Assembly (NCBI RefSeq): GCF_025567125.1
Contig: NZ_JAOQJI010000006.1
Span: forward strand, 75,336 to 139,335
DNA from: Phocaeicola fibrisolvens
Lineage (GTDB): Bacteria; Bacteroidota; Bacteroidia; Bacteroidales; Bacteroidaceae
Direction of reading: 5' to 3'
DNA: 64,000 nt
The position numbers and the translations under genes were made by a program. This document shows, piece after piece, positions 26,249 to 36,235 of the stretch; position 1 is the first letter of the stretch, and every line of letters begins with the position of its first letter. The notes beneath the pieces are model-generated. The model did no database searches and was not told the origin of the DNA. It was given only the letters and a program-made list of their open reading frames with translations.

Positions 26249-28534
26249 TTATTGCGCTTTTTTCTTTTTGTCGACGATGGCATCGATGCAGGCAATGGCG
26301 GTGATGTTGACAATGTCGCGCACGGAGCTTTCGATGTCGGTGAAGTGAATCGGTTTGTTCAATCCCATCTGAATCGGGCCGATGACCTCCGTCTCACTCA
26401 TGCTTTGGATGAGCTGGTAGGTGGCGTTGGCTGAACTCAGGTTCGGGAATACCAGTGTGTTCACTTCCTTGCCTTTCAGGCGGGTGAAAGGATATTTCTC
26501 GTCACGGAGTGCATTGTTCAAGGCAAATTTCACTTGCATTTCGCCGTCGATAGCCAAGTCGGGGTATTCCTGATGGAGCTGGTTCACAGCTTCGTGTACC
26601 TTGGCTGGGCTACCTTCGGTATCGGAACCGAAGTTGGAGTAGGACAGCATGGCCATCACGGGTTCCTGATTGAAGAAACGTACGGCTTTGGCTGACAGCT
26701 TGGCAATGTCAATCAGGGTATCGGTATCCGGATGACGGTTAATCAGGGTGTCGGCAATGAAATAGGTGCCTTTCTTGGAATTTAGGATGTGCATGGTACC
26801 GAAATGTTTGTATCCCGGCTGGATGCCGATGACTTCCTTGGCTACCTTGATGGTGTTGGAATACTTGGTGTATAGTCCGGTAACAAATGCATCGGCTTCA
26901 CCGGTTTCTACCATCATCATACCGAAGTAGTTGCGTTCGAACATCTTGTCGTTGGCTTCCTGGAAGTTGGCACCTTCACGGGCCCGTTTTTCGCAAAGGA
27001 TGCGGGCATAGCGTTCGCGACGTTCGGCTTCGCGGTCGTGACGCAGGTTGACGATTTCAATGCCTTCCAGATTCAGATCGAGTTCTTTGGCCAGTTTTTC
27101 GATGCGTTCTTCGTTGCCCAGCAGAATCGGGTGGCAGATACCTTCGGCCTTGGCTTCCACGGCAGCTTTCAACATATTGGGGTGGATGCCTTCAGCAAAG
27201 ACCACACGCTGTGGGTTATGGCGGGCAGTCTCATACAGCTGGCGGGTCAGTTTGTTCTCTTGTCCCATCAGCTCTTTCAGGCGGTTCTTATATTCGTCCC
27301 AGTCGGTAATCTGTTTGCGGGCTACGCCGGATTCCATGGCAGCTTTGGCTACGGCCATGGAGACTTCGGTAATCAGGCGCGGGTCTACCGGTTTTGGGAT
27401 GAAATATTCCGGTCCGAAAGTCAGGTTGTTCACATGGTAAGCTTCGTTGACCACGTCGGGCACCGGTTTCTTGGCCAGTCCGGCGATGGCACGTACGGCA
27501 GCCAGTTTCATTTCTTCATTGATGGCAGTGGCACGGGTGTCGAGGGCACCACGGAAAATGTAGGGGAATCCGATGACATTGTTGATTTGGTTCGGATAGT
27601 CGGAACGTCCGGTAGACATCAATACGTCCGGGCGGGAAGCCATGGCATCTTCGTAGGAAATTTCCGGAGTCGGGTTGGCCAAGGCGAAGACAATCGGATG
27701 AGAGGCCATGCTGCGCACCATATCTTGTGTCAGGACATTGCCTTTGGACAGCCCGAGGAATACATCGGCACCTTTAATGGCTTCTGCCAAGGTGTGGATG
27801 TCGGTACGGTCGGTCGCAAAGAATTTTTTCTGTTCGTTGAGGTCGGTACGTTGCTTGGAGATGACTCCTTTGCTGTCAATCATAACAATGTTTTCCAAAC
27901 GGGCACCGAGTGAGACGTAGAGTTTCGTACAAGATACGGCAGAAGCACCGGCTCCATTGACCACGATTTTTACGTCTTCAATCTTTTTTCCTGCCACTTC
28001 CAAGGCATTCAACAAGCCGGCACTGGAGATGATAGCTGTACCATGCTGGTCGTCATGCATTACCGGAATGTCCAGTTCTTCTTTCAAACGCTGTTCTATC
28101 TTGAAGCACTCAGGAGCCTTGATGTCTTCCAAGTTGATACCTCCGAAAGTTGGGGCAATGGCCTTTACGGCTTCAATGAATTTATCCGGATCTTTTTCGT
28201 TTACCTCGATGTCGAATACGTCGATGCCTGCATAGATTTTAAACAGCAGACCTTTTCCTTCCATGACAGGTTTTCCACTCATGGCGCCGATGTCACCCAA
28301 TCCCAATACGGCGGTTCCATTGGAAATTACGGCCACCAAGTTACCTTTGTCGGTATAATCGTAGGCCGTATCCGGATTTTTTTGGATTTCCAGACAGGGT
28401 TCTGCTACTCCAGGAGAGTAGGCCAATGACAAATCCCTCTGTGTCTGATAGGGTTTGGTGGGGACTACTTCGATTTTCCCCGGTTTGCCTTGCGAATGGT
28501 AGAGCAAAGCAGCTTCTTTTGTTATTTTTGTCAT
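26249..28534 (-). CDS. maeB: NADP-dependent malic enzyme with phosphotransacetylase-like domain
   Basis: Oxidative decarboxylation of malate to pyruvate with NADP+ in the cytosol. The start at 28534 (MTKITKEAALLYHSQG, 761 residues) matches the MaeB length. The frame extends to 28672, but the -7 element at 28578-28585 lies within that extension. The malic domain covers about 1-425 (DLSLAYSPGVAEPCLEI, VLGLGDIGAMSGKPVMEGK, VMHDDQHGTAIISSAGLLNA, VVNGAGASAVSC). The C-terminal phosphate acetyl/butyryltransferase-like domain (about 430-761) is known in MaeB for acetyl-CoA-type allosteric control and normally lacks PTA activity. It pairs functionally with the GDH next door in feeding NADPH. Confidence 0.96.
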   Translation of the reverse strand: MTKITKEAALLYHSQGKPGKIEVVPTKPYQTQRDLSLAYSPGVAEPCLEIQKNPDTAYDYTDKGNLVAVISNGTAVLGLGDIGAMSGKPVMEGKGLLFKIYAGIDVFDIEVNEKDPDKFIEAVKAIAPTFGGINLEDIKAPECFKIEQRLKEELDIPVMHDDQHGTAIISSAGLLNALEVAGKKIEDVKIVVNGAGASAVSCTKLYVSLGARLENIVMIDSKGVISKQRTDLNEQKKFFATDRTDIHTLAEAIKGADVFLGLSKGNVLTQDMVRSMASHPIVFALANPTPEISYEDAMASRPDVLMSTGRSDYPNQINNVIGFPYIFRGALDTRATAINEEMKLAAVRAIAGLAKKPVPDVVNEAYHVNNLTFGPEYFIPKPVDPRLITEVSMAVAKAAMESGVARKQITDWDEYKNRLKELMGQENKLTRQLYETARHNPQRVVFAEGIHPNMLKAAVEAKAEGICHPILLGNEERIEKLAKELDLNLEGIEIVNLRHDREAERRERYARILCEKRAREGANFQEANDKMFERNYFGMMMVETGEADAFVTGLYTKYSNTIKVAKEVIGIQPGYKHFGTMHILNSKKGTYFIADTLINRHPDTDTLIDIAKLSAKAVRFFNQEPVMAMLSYSNFGSDTEGSPAKVHEAVNQLHQEYPDLAIDGEMQVKFALNNALRDEKYPFTRLKGKEVNTLVFPNLSSANATYQLIQSMSETEVIGPIQMGLNKPIHFTDIESSVRDIVNITAIACIDAIVDKKKKAQ

Positions 28535-28577
28535 AATTTCTTCGTTTTTTAGGTATTTCAAAGAATAAAGCGTTGCG

Positions 28578-28585
28578 CAAATGTA
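28578..28585 (-). promoter_or_regulatory. -7 element of the maeB promoter
   Basis: TACATTTG on the minus strand, full consensus, 43 bp before the chosen start. In the 323-bp gap 28535-28857 it lies back to back with the efflux promoter at 28763. Between them is AT-rich sequence with no gene. Confidence 0.55.
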
Positions 28586-28762
28586 GGAATAAAATAACAA
28601 ATGGACTGTTTTTTTCTGAAAAAAACTATAAAACGAATTTTGTTTATGTTTTTTGTCGATGTTTATCGTCAATTGGTCGGATTAATTTGGCTATATGTAA
28701 GTATATCTTCGTTTTATGGTTATTCTTAGTTAAAGGCCGTTTTTCAGGCTGTACTTTTTCAC

Positions 28763-28770
28763 TATATTTG
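28763..28770 (+). promoter_or_regulatory. -7 element of the RND efflux operon promoter
   Basis: TATATTTG, full consensus, with a T-rich (TTTTT) region about 19 bases upstream instead of TTTG. The leader before the adaptor gene would be about 80 bases. A TetR operator could lie here, but no clear dyad was found. Confidence 0.5.
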
Positions 28771-28857
28771 CACCATTAAAAACTAAAAAAGGGCTTAAAG
28801 TTTTCATTGAAGAACTTTATATTTTGAGAGAGTGAAGAATAAAATCAATTTTTAGTT

Positions 28858-30072
28858 ATGAATATAAGTATGAGCACAAAAAGAAACAGAAGTCTTTCTT
28901 CTAGCCGAGTGGCATTCTATGCATTGACTCTTTCGGTTCTGACTGCTTGTGGTGGTCAGGGGGGTATGAAAATGGGTGATGATCAATTTGCGGTACAGGC
29001 GGTGGCATTTACTTCCACTAACCAGTCAACTCAGTACCCGGCAACAATCAAGGGTTTGCAGGACATCGAAATCCGTCCTCAAGTTTCAGGTTTTATTGTT
29101 AAGTTGTGTGTGGATGAAGGTGCGACCGTTCACAAAGGACAGGCGTTGTTCCAGATTGACCCGACACAGTACAAGGCTGCATACGACCAGGCGAAGGCAA
29201 GCGTGGCTTCAGCTAAAGCTAACCTGGAAACTGTGACTTCTACGGAGGCCAACAAGAAAATGTTGCACGAACAGAAGATTATCAGCGACTTTGAATATCA
29301 GACTGCGGTCAATAATTTGCTTTCTGCAAAGGCTAGTCTGGCCCAGGCAGAAGCTGCTTATGCCGCTGCCAAACAAAACTTGGGATTCTGTACGGTGACT
29401 AGTCCGTCGGATGGTGTAATCGGTACATTCCCGTATCGTGTGGGTGCGCTGGTTAGTCCGTCGGTAGCTGAACCGCTGACTACAGTTTCTCAGATTGGCG
29501 ATATGTATGTGTATTTCTCTATGACTGAAAAGCAGTTGCTGGCCTTGACTCGTGCAGGAGGTACATTGAAGGAACAGCTGGAAAAGATGCCGGCAGTGAA
29601 ATTGCAACTGGCAGATGGTACTATGTACTCCGAGGAAGGTAAGATTGATGCTGTAAGTGGGGTGATTGACCAGAGCACCGGTTCTGTAAGCATGCGCGCT
29701 ATTTTCCCGAACAAGCAGAACGTGCTGCGTAGTGGAGGTATGGCAAACGTGGTATTCCCTTACACGATGAGTGATGTGATTCTGATTCCCCAAACTGCTA
29801 CTCAGGAAATTCAGGACAAGAAGTTTGTGTATGTGTTGCAGTCAGACAATACCATTAAACATACGGAAGTGCAGATTTCCAACTTGAACGATGGAAAGAA
29901 TTACATCGTGACAGGTGGTTTGAAACCAGGCGACAAGATTGTAGTCGAGGGTGTTCAGACTTTGAGCGACGGACAGAAGATTACTCCGATTACTCCGGCT
30001 GAAAAGGAAGCTAAATATCAGAAAGCTTTGCAGGATCAGAAGGAGGGTAACATTCAGACAGCTTTCAATTAA
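28858..30072 (+). CDS. RND efflux periplasmic adaptor lipoprotein (AcrA/MexA type)
   Basis: A 404-residue membrane-fusion protein linking the inner-membrane pump to the outer-membrane channel. It has a lipoprotein signal with cysteine in SVLTACGGQGG. The biotinyl-lipoyl-like halves are RPQVSGFIVKLCVDEGATVHKGQALFQI (split in the protein by the hairpin) and CTVTSPSDGVIGTFPYRVG. An alpha-helical hairpin of roughly 65 residues lies between them (YDQAKASVASAKANLETV to EAAYAAAKQNLG). A beta-barrel (VYFSMTEKQLLAL) and membrane-proximal domain follow. A second ATG at 28870 is possible. It is the first gene of an adaptor, pump, channel, LpxA-like, TetR operon. Which drugs or lipids it exports cannot be told from sequence. 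Confidence 0.95.
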   Translation: MNISMSTKRNRSLSSSRVAFYALTLSVLTACGGQGGMKMGDDQFAVQAVAFTSTNQSTQYPATIKGLQDIEIRPQVSGFIVKLCVDEGATVHKGQALFQIDPTQYKAAYDQAKASVASAKANLETVTSTEANKKMLHEQKIISDFEYQTAVNNLLSAKASLAQAEAAYAAAKQNLGFCTVTSPSDGVIGTFPYRVGALVSPSVAEPLTTVSQIGDMYVYFSMTEKQLLALTRAGGTLKEQLEKMPAVKLQLADGTMYSEEGKIDAVSGVIDQSTGSVSMRAIFPNKQNVLRSGGMANVVFPYTMSDVILIPQTATQEIQDKKFVYVLQSDNTIKHTEVQISNLNDGKNYIVTGGLKPGDKIVVEGVQTLSDGQKITPITPAEKEAKYQKALQDQKEGNIQTAFN

Positions 30073-30170
30073 TTAATAAAGGTTCGTAAAAGAAGGTGAA
30101 TCTCGTGATGACCGTTACGGGCGTGTAAGAGAACGGGATTCCCGGGACTGAAATAAAATTGTATTAAAGA

Positions 30171-33100
30171 ATGAAACTAGATAAATTTATTAACCGTCCG
30201 GTGCTATCAACGGTAATCTCTATCTTGATAGTCATTTTGGGTGTGATTGGTCTGGCTACTTTGCCAGTTACACAATATCCGGACATTGCGCCTCCTACCG
30301 TATCGGTAAGAGCTACTTATACAGGTGCGAACGCACAGACTGTATTGAACTCAGTGATTGCTCCGCTGGAAGACCAGATTAACGGTGTGGAAAACATGAT
30401 GTACATTCAGTCTAGTGCATCCAACAACGGTTCTGCTGATATCAGCGTATATTTTAACCAAGGTACCGATCCGGATATGGCGGCGGTCAACGTACAGAAC
30501 CGTGTTTCTATGGCGCAGGGTCTGTTGCCGGCTGAAGTAACTAAAGTCGGTGTGACTACGCAGAAACGTCAGAACTCCATGTTGTTGATTTTCTCTTTGT
30601 ATGATGCAGAAGATAAATACAACATTGAGTTTATTGAAAACTACGCTAAAATCAACTTGATTCCGGAAGTTCAGCGTGTGAAAGGTGTGGGTGATGCCAA
30701 CGTGATGGGTCAGGACTATTCTATGCGTATCTGGTTGAAGCCGGATATCATGGCACAATATAATCTGGTGCCGGCAGATATCTCTAATGCTTTGGCCGAA
30801 CAGAATATTGAAGCGGCTCCGGGACAGTTTGGTGAACGTGGTAACCAGACTTTCCAGTACACTATCCGTTACAAAGGACGTCTGCAGCAGACGGAAGAAT
30901 TTGAAGACATTGTGATTAAGGCTCTGCCCGACGGTGAAGTGCTTCGTTTGGGAGATGTAGCCCGTATTGAACTGGGTCGTCTGGCCTATACCTTTAATAA
31001 TACAGTAAATGGTCATAAGGCGGTAACTTGTATCGTGTTCCAGATGGCGGGAACCAACGCTACGGAAACCATCAACAACTTGTTGGATGTAATCAGCAAA
31101 GCAGAAGAAAGTTTGCCTGCCGGTTTGAAGATTAACGTGGCACAGAATGCCAACGACTTCTTGTATGCGTCTATTCACGAAGTTATCAAGACTTTGATTG
31201 AGGCATTTATCCTGGTGTTCATTGTAGTGTATGTCTTCTTGCAGGATATGCGTTCTACGTTGATTCCGGCCATTGCCATTCCGGTAGCTTTGATTGCGAC
31301 CTTCTTTGTCTTGAAACTGATTGGATTTAGTGTGAACTTGCTGACCCTGTCGGCGATGGTGCTGGCCATTGCGATTGTGGTCGATGATGCGATTGTGGTG
31401 GTGGAAGGTGTCCATGCAAAACTGGACCAGGGATACAAATCTTCTCGTGAGGCTTCTATCGATGCCATGAGCGAGCTGGGTGGTGCATTGGTATCCATTA
31501 CACTGGTCATGATGTCCGTATTTATTCCGGTAAGTTTCATGGGTGGTACAGCCGGTACATTCTACCGTCAGTTCGGTATCACCATGGCTATCTCTATCGC
31601 CTTCTCTGCATTGAACGCATTGACTTTGTCACCGGCCTTGTGTGCCCTCTTCCTGAAACCGCATGATTCCGAACATAAGCCGAAGAAGATGAGCATGATC
31701 GATCGCTTCCATACCTCTTTCAATGCGGCCTACGATTCTTTGTTGAAGAGTTATAAAAAACGTGTGGTATTCTTTATCCATAAGAAATGGCTGTCAATGG
31801 GACTGGTAGTTGCTTCTATTGTGCTGTTGATTTTCTTCATGAAGATTACTCCGACCGGTATGGTGCCGAACGAAGATACAGGTACTATCATGGGTGCCGT
31901 GACCTTGCCTCCTGGAACTTCACAGGAACGTGCCATGGAAGTATTGGCCAAGGTAGACAGCCTGGTAGCCGCAGAACCGGCTGTTCAGTCACGTACTATT
32001 ATTTCTGGTTATAGCTTCATCGGTGGTCAGGGACCTTCTTACGGTTCTGTCATCATCAAGTTGAAAGACTGGGAAGAACGTTCATTGATGCAGAACTCAG
32101 ATATTATTTATGCGACTTTGTTCATGCGTGCGCAGAAAGTCATCAAGGATGCACAGGTATTGTTCTTTGCTCCTCCGATGATTCCGGGTTACTCTGTATC
32201 AAGTGATATCGAGTTGAACATGCAAGATAAGACCGGTGGTAGCTTGGATCATTTCTTTGAAGTGGTGAACAGTTATACCGCAGCTTTGGAAGCACGGCCG
32301 GAAATCAACTCTGCGAAGACCACCTTCAACCCGAGCTTCCCGCAGTATCAGCTGGATATCGATGCGGCAGCTTGTAAGAAGGCGGGTATCAGTCCGAGTG
32401 ACATCCTTTCTACCATGCAGGGATACTTCGGCGGTTTGTACGCATCTAACTTCAACCGTTTCGGTAAAATGTACCGTGTAATGATTCAGGCTGAACCGGA
32501 TGCCACCAAGAACATGGAATCGCTAAATGGCGTGAAAGTGCGTGGAAGCAACGGAGAAATGGCACCTATCACTCAGTTCGTCAGCTTGAAGAAAGTATAT
32601 GGGCCGGATATCATCAGCCGTTTCAACCTGTACACTTCTATGAAGGTGATGGTGGCTCCGGCTTCCGGATATACGTCAGGTCAGGCACTGCAAGCCATTG
32701 CAGAAGTGGCTAAGGAAAACCTGCCGACCGGATTTGGTTACGAGCTGGGAGGTATGGCGCGTGAGGAGGCTTCTTCAAGCGGCAGTACGACAGGTATCAT
32801 CTTTGTGCTCTGTTTTGTATTCGTGTACCTGTTGCTGAGTGCCCAGTATGAAAGTTACATCCTTCCGCTGGCCGTATTGCTTTCCGTACCGTTCGGTTTG
32901 ATGGGTAGCTTTATCTTTGTCAACGGATTCGGTGCATTGGGTAGCATCCCGGCCTTGAAGATGATTGTCGGTTCTATGTCAAACGATATCTACATGCAGA
33001 TTGCCTTGATTATGTTGATGGGTCTGTTGGCAAAGAACGCCATCTTGATTGTAGAGTTCGCCCTCGACCGTCGTAAGCAGGGTATGAGTATCTCATGGGC

Positions 33101-33401
33101 TGCCGTTCTCGGTGCCGCCGCTCGTCTGCGACCTATCTTGATGACCTCTTTGGCCATGATTGTCGGTTTGCTTCCGTTGATGTTTGCTTTCGGTGTAGGT
33201 GCTCACGGTAACCGTACATTGGGTTCTTCCGCTATCGGTGGTATGTTAATCGGTATGATTTTGCAGATTTTCATCGTTCCTGTATTGTTCGTCATCTTCC
33301 AGTGGCTGCAAGAAAAGGTTAAACCGATGGAATGGGATAGCCTCGATGAAAGCGAAGTAGAGTCTGAAATTGAACAGTATTCTCCTAATACGCATAAATA
33401 A
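30171..33401 (+). CDS. RND multidrug efflux pump, HAE1 family (AcrB/MexB type)
   Basis: The 1076-residue inner-membrane trimeric proton antiporter has twelve transmembrane helices and two large periplasmic loops. It opens with MKLDKFINRPVLSTVISIL, shows TLPVTQYPDIAPPTVSV, the proton-relay aspartate pair in TM4 (AIAIVVDDAIVVVEGV), the GGTAGTFYRQFGIT stretch and the C-terminal repeat motif LMGLLAKNAILIVEFA. It is about 30 residues longer than E. coli AcrB, mainly at the hydrophilic C-terminus. A 98-bp non-coding gap separates it from the adaptor gene, unusual for this otherwise tight operon. Complete and apparently functional. Confidence 0.97.
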   Translation: MKLDKFINRPVLSTVISILIVILGVIGLATLPVTQYPDIAPPTVSVRATYTGANAQTVLNSVIAPLEDQINGVENMMYIQSSASNNGSADISVYFNQGTDPDMAAVNVQNRVSMAQGLLPAEVTKVGVTTQKRQNSMLLIFSLYDAEDKYNIEFIENYAKINLIPEVQRVKGVGDANVMGQDYSMRIWLKPDIMAQYNLVPADISNALAEQNIEAAPGQFGERGNQTFQYTIRYKGRLQQTEEFEDIVIKALPDGEVLRLGDVARIELGRLAYTFNNTVNGHKAVTCIVFQMAGTNATETINNLLDVISKAEESLPAGLKINVAQNANDFLYASIHEVIKTLIEAFILVFIVVYVFLQDMRSTLIPAIAIPVALIATFFVLKLIGFSVNLLTLSAMVLAIAIVVDDAIVVVEGVHAKLDQGYKSSREASIDAMSELGGALVSITLVMMSVFIPVSFMGGTAGTFYRQFGITMAISIAFSALNALTLSPALCALFLKPHDSEHKPKKMSMIDRFHTSFNAAYDSLLKSYKKRVVFFIHKKWLSMGLVVASIVLLIFFMKITPTGMVPNEDTGTIMGAVTLPPGTSQERAMEVLAKVDSLVAAEPAVQSRTIISGYSFIGGQGPSYGSVIIKLKDWEERSLMQNSDIIYATLFMRAQKVIKDAQVLFFAPPMIPGYSVSSDIELNMQDKTGGSLDHFFEVVNSYTAALEARPEINSAKTTFNPSFPQYQLDIDAAACKKAGISPSDILSTMQGYFGGLYASNFNRFGKMYRVMIQAEPDATKNMESLNGVKVRGSNGEMAPITQFVSLKKVYGPDIISRFNLYTSMKVMVAPASGYTSGQALQAIAEVAKENLPTGFGYELGGMAREEASSSGSTTGIIFVLCFVFVYLLLSAQYESYILPLAVLLSVPFGLMGSFIFVNGFGALGSIPALKMIVGSMSNDIYMQIALIMLMGLLAKNAILIVEFALDRRKQGMSISWAAVLGAAARLRPILMTSLAMIVGLLPLMFAFGVGAHGNRTLGSSAIGGMLIGMILQIFIVPVLFVIFQWLQEKVKPMEWDSLDESEVESEIEQYSPNTHK

Positions 33402-33409
33402 GATTGATA

Positions 33410-34792
33410 ATGAAAAAACAGATAATAGGAATGATGTGTCTGACTGCCATGATGAGCAGCTGCCACATTTATAAAGCTTACGACCGTCCGGAAACGATAG
33501 ATGCCTCAGGCATCTATCGCGACCCGGCTTCGGCAACCGATACGTTGGCTTCGGACACAGCCAATATGGGAAATCTGCCTTGGAAGGAAGTGTTCCGTGA
33601 TGCAAAACTGCAGGCTTTGATTGAAGAAGGATTGGCCAACAACGTGGATATGCAGGCAGCTGCCCTTCGCGTACAGGAAGCAAAAGTGATGCTGACTGCT
33701 GCGAAGTTGTCTTACTTGCCTACTATAAACTTTACTCCTCAGGGAACACTGAGCAGTTTTGACAAGTCGAAACCGACACAGACTTATCAACTGCCGGTTT
33801 CTGCCAGCTGGGAAATTGACTTGTTCGGGAAAATCCTGAATGCAAAGCGTGGACAGAAAGTGGCTTACGAACAGAGTAAATATTCTGAACAGGCTGTGCG
33901 CTCACAGATTATTTGCGGCATTGCCAATACGTACTATTCTTTGTTGATGCTTGACCGTCAGGTGGAAATCACGACTGAAACGGCTGCCATCTATAAGGAA
34001 AACGTACGGGTGATGGAAGCCATGAAGATTGCTGGTATGACTACTGAAGCGGCTGTGGCACAGATGCGTGCGGCAAGTCATCAGGTAGAAGCTTCTTTGA
34101 TGGATTTGAAACGCCAGGTACGTGAAACGGAGAATTCATTGGCTGTGTTGCTGGCAAGAACTCCACAAACTATCGACCGTAGTACACTGGATGCACAGGT
34201 AATGCCGGAAGAACTGACAGCCGGGGTTCCGATGCAGTTGCTGGAAAATCGTCCGGACGTGAAGATGGCCGAAATGACCTTGGCTTCTGCTTATTATACG
34301 ACTAATTCGGCACGTGCCGCTTTCTATCCGGGACTGAATATCACGGGTACCGCCGGATGGACAAACAGTGCGGGAATGGCAGTGCTGAATCCGGGAAAAC
34401 TGATTCTGAATGCGGTGGCTTCACTGGCTCAGCCTATCTTCAACAATGGTAAGCTGATTGCCAACTTGAAAGTATCGAAGGCAGAAGAAAAGATTGCGCA
34501 GATGAATTACCAGCAGACGATTCTGGAAGCAGGTAAGGAAGTGAGCGACGCATTGTTCCTGTATGACACACAGAACAAGAAACTGGTGGAAGACCGTGGG
34601 CAGGTGGAACAACTGGATAAGGCAGTGACTTACACCAAGGCTTTGTTCCAGAGCGGTGATGCTACTTACCTGGAAATTCTGACTGCACAGCAGAACTTAT
34701 TGAGCGCCCAGTTGAGCGAAGTTTCAGATAATTTCCAGCGTATGCAGGCTGTCATCAACCTGTACAGTGCACTGGGTGGAGGAAGAGAATAA
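33410..34792 (+). CDS. Outer-membrane efflux channel lipoprotein (OprM/TolC type)
   Basis: The 460-residue outer-membrane factor has a lipoprotein signal ending in AMMSSC. The start is ATG at 33410; an in-frame TTG at 33404 is less likely. Two structural repeats typical of the family are seen: repeat 1 around NVDMQAAALRVQEAKVMLTA and LPVSASWEIDLFGKI, repeat 2 around ENRPDVKMAEMTLASAYY and ASLAQPIFNNGKLIANLKV. It completes the tripartite pump with the two preceding genes and follows the pump gene by 8 bp. Confidence 0.95.
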   Translation: MKKQIIGMMCLTAMMSSCHIYKAYDRPETIDASGIYRDPASATDTLASDTANMGNLPWKEVFRDAKLQALIEEGLANNVDMQAAALRVQEAKVMLTAAKLSYLPTINFTPQGTLSSFDKSKPTQTYQLPVSASWEIDLFGKILNAKRGQKVAYEQSKYSEQAVRSQIICGIANTYYSLLMLDRQVEITTETAAIYKENVRVMEAMKIAGMTTEAAVAQMRAASHQVEASLMDLKRQVRETENSLAVLLARTPQTIDRSTLDAQVMPEELTAGVPMQLLENRPDVKMAEMTLASAYYTTNSARAAFYPGLNITGTAGWTNSAGMAVLNPGKLILNAVASLAQPIFNNGKLIANLKVSKAEEKIAQMNYQQTILEAGKEVSDALFLYDTQNKKLVEDRGQVEQLDKAVTYTKALFQSGDATYLEILTAQQNLLSAQLSEVSDNFQRMQAVINLYSALGGGRE

Positions 34793-34814
34793 GTAACCTT
34801 AAATATGAAGAAAC

Positions 34815-35582
34815 ATGATTAGTCCTTTAGCTTATGTGGATCCGTCGGCCAAACTTGGCAAGAATGTGACGGTGCATCCATTTGCCTATATCGACAAGAA
34901 TGTAGAGATAGGCGATGATAATGTGATTATGCCCTACGCCAGCCTGATGAGTGGCACGCGCATGGGAAACGGCAATACGGTTTATCAGGGAGCAGTCGTT
35001 GCGGCTGTTCCCCAAGATTTTGCTTATACAGGAGAAGATACACTGGCCATCATCGGGAACCATAATGTGATTCGTGAAAATGCCGTGATTATCCGTGGTA
35101 CACATGCTTCACACGCCACAAAAGTAGGTGATAACAATTTCATTATGACAGGTGCTCGCCTGTCACACGATGTGGAAGTGGGAAACCGTTGTATCATCGG
35201 AAACGGTTCACAGGTATCCGGTAACTGTATCATTTATGATTGTGCCATTCTGACATCGAATGTGCTGATGCAGGGAAACACGCGCCTGGGTAGTTATTCG
35301 CTGGTACAGGGTGGATGCCGTTTCATCAAGGATATCCCTCCTTATATCGTGGCTGCTCACGAACCGATTGCGTTCTACAGTATCAATACGAAGGTGCTGG
35401 AATATACCGGCATTTCTGAAACGGTGATCAAGCACATTGCACAGGCTTACCGTATCTTGTATAAAGCCAATACGTCTCAACATGATGCATTAGCCCGTAT
35501 TCGGGAACAGATTCCCCACGGACCGGAAATTGAGAATATTCTTCAGTTTGTGGAATCTTCTCAATTAGGTATTATTCATTGA
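34815..35582 (+). CDS. LpxA-like UDP-GlcNAc acyltransferase paralogue
   Basis: The 255-residue left-handed beta-helix acyltransferase shows hexapeptide repeats from residue 5 to about 180 and the LpxA C-terminal helical cap (IPPYIVAAHEPIAFYSINTK, HIAQAYRILYKA). LpxA transfers R-3-hydroxyacyl from ACP to UDP-GlcNAc in lipid A synthesis. The catalytic histidine is kept (H118 in ARLSHDVEVG, matching E. coli H125), but the residue matching H122 is arginine (R115) and the QDLKY motif reads QDFAY. Being outside the lpxD-lpxC/fabZ-lpxA cluster and inside an efflux operon, it is probably a second copy with altered acyl or sugar preference. It overlaps the frame of the next gene region by a few bases. 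Housekeeping LpxA remains possible but less likely. Confidence 0.85.
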   Translation: MISPLAYVDPSAKLGKNVTVHPFAYIDKNVEIGDDNVIMPYASLMSGTRMGNGNTVYQGAVVAAVPQDFAYTGEDTLAIIGNHNVIRENAVIIRGTHASHATKVGDNNFIMTGARLSHDVEVGNRCIIGNGSQVSGNCIIYDCAILTSNVLMQGNTRLGSYSLVQGGCRFIKDIPPYIVAAHEPIAFYSINTKVLEYTGISETVIKHIAQAYRILYKANTSQHDALARIREQIPHGPEIENILQFVESSQLGIIH

Positions 35583-35593
35583 TAGAAAAAACG

Positions 35594-36235
35594 ATGGCAG
35601 GACGAAGAAGAGAAAGCAATCGTGAAGAGCTGAAAATGCGTATCGTAGATACTGCGGCAAAGGCTTTTAAGCGCTTGGGGATTAAGGCTGTCCACATGGA
35701 CGACATTGCAGGCTCACTATCCATTTCCAAACGTACACTTTACGAATTGTTCGGCGACAAGGAACAGTTGTTGCTGGAGGTATTCAGCTTTTATCGTCAG
35801 TGCGTCAATCAAGACATGCAAGAACTTACTTCCAGGGCGGACAACGTACTGGAAGTGGTTCTTACGTTTTATGAACGAAAGGTCAACGAGTTGTGTCAGG
35901 TAAACCCTTTGTTTTTCCGCGATTTGCGCAAGTATCCCAAGGTGTTGGATTTCATACATGAAGAGCAGCAGCGAAATGATGTGGATGCTGTGAAGTATTT
36001 TCAGAAAGGGGTGGAACAAGGCATATTCCGTGATGACATTAATTTTCAGATTATCAATCAGACCATGACCATGCAGATGGACCTGTTGATTTACTCCGAT
36101 ATTACTTTACATTATCCTTTGGCAGAGATTTACAGTGAGATTACCATTCTGCACATGAGAGGGATTACTACGGAGAAAGGGAACCGTATGGTAGATGAAT
36201 TCTTGAAGAATATCCGGGAAAAACGCCAAGGATAA
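35594..36235 (+). CDS. TetR-family transcriptional regulator
   Basis: The 213-residue regulator's N-terminal HTH includes IVDTAAKAFKRLGIKAVHMD, DIAGSLSISKRTLYELFGDK and EQLLLEVF. The C-terminal ligand-binding half is alpha-helical with no close resemblance I can name. The ATG at 35594 (MAGRRRES) is chosen. The frame is open to a TTG at 35579 that overlaps the LpxA stop. As last gene of the efflux operon it is likely the local repressor acting on the 28763 promoter. The 120-bp region after it up to the next promoter has no clear terminator. Confidence 0.9.
   Translation: MAGRRRESNREELKMRIVDTAAKAFKRLGIKAVHMDDIAGSLSISKRTLYELFGDKEQLLLEVFSFYRQCVNQDMQELTSRADNVLEVVLTFYERKVNELCQVNPLFFRDLRKYPKVLDFIHEEQQRNDVDAVKYFQKGVEQGIFRDDINFQIINQTMTMQMDLLIYSDITLHYPLAEIYSEITILHMRGITTEKGNRMVDEFLKNIREKRQG

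Noticed and set aside
30073..30170. A small gene or regulatory RNA in the 98-bp gap between the efflux adaptor and pump
   Set aside because: No frame of convincing length or composition and no stable hairpin with a T run was found. It is simply a longer than usual gap.
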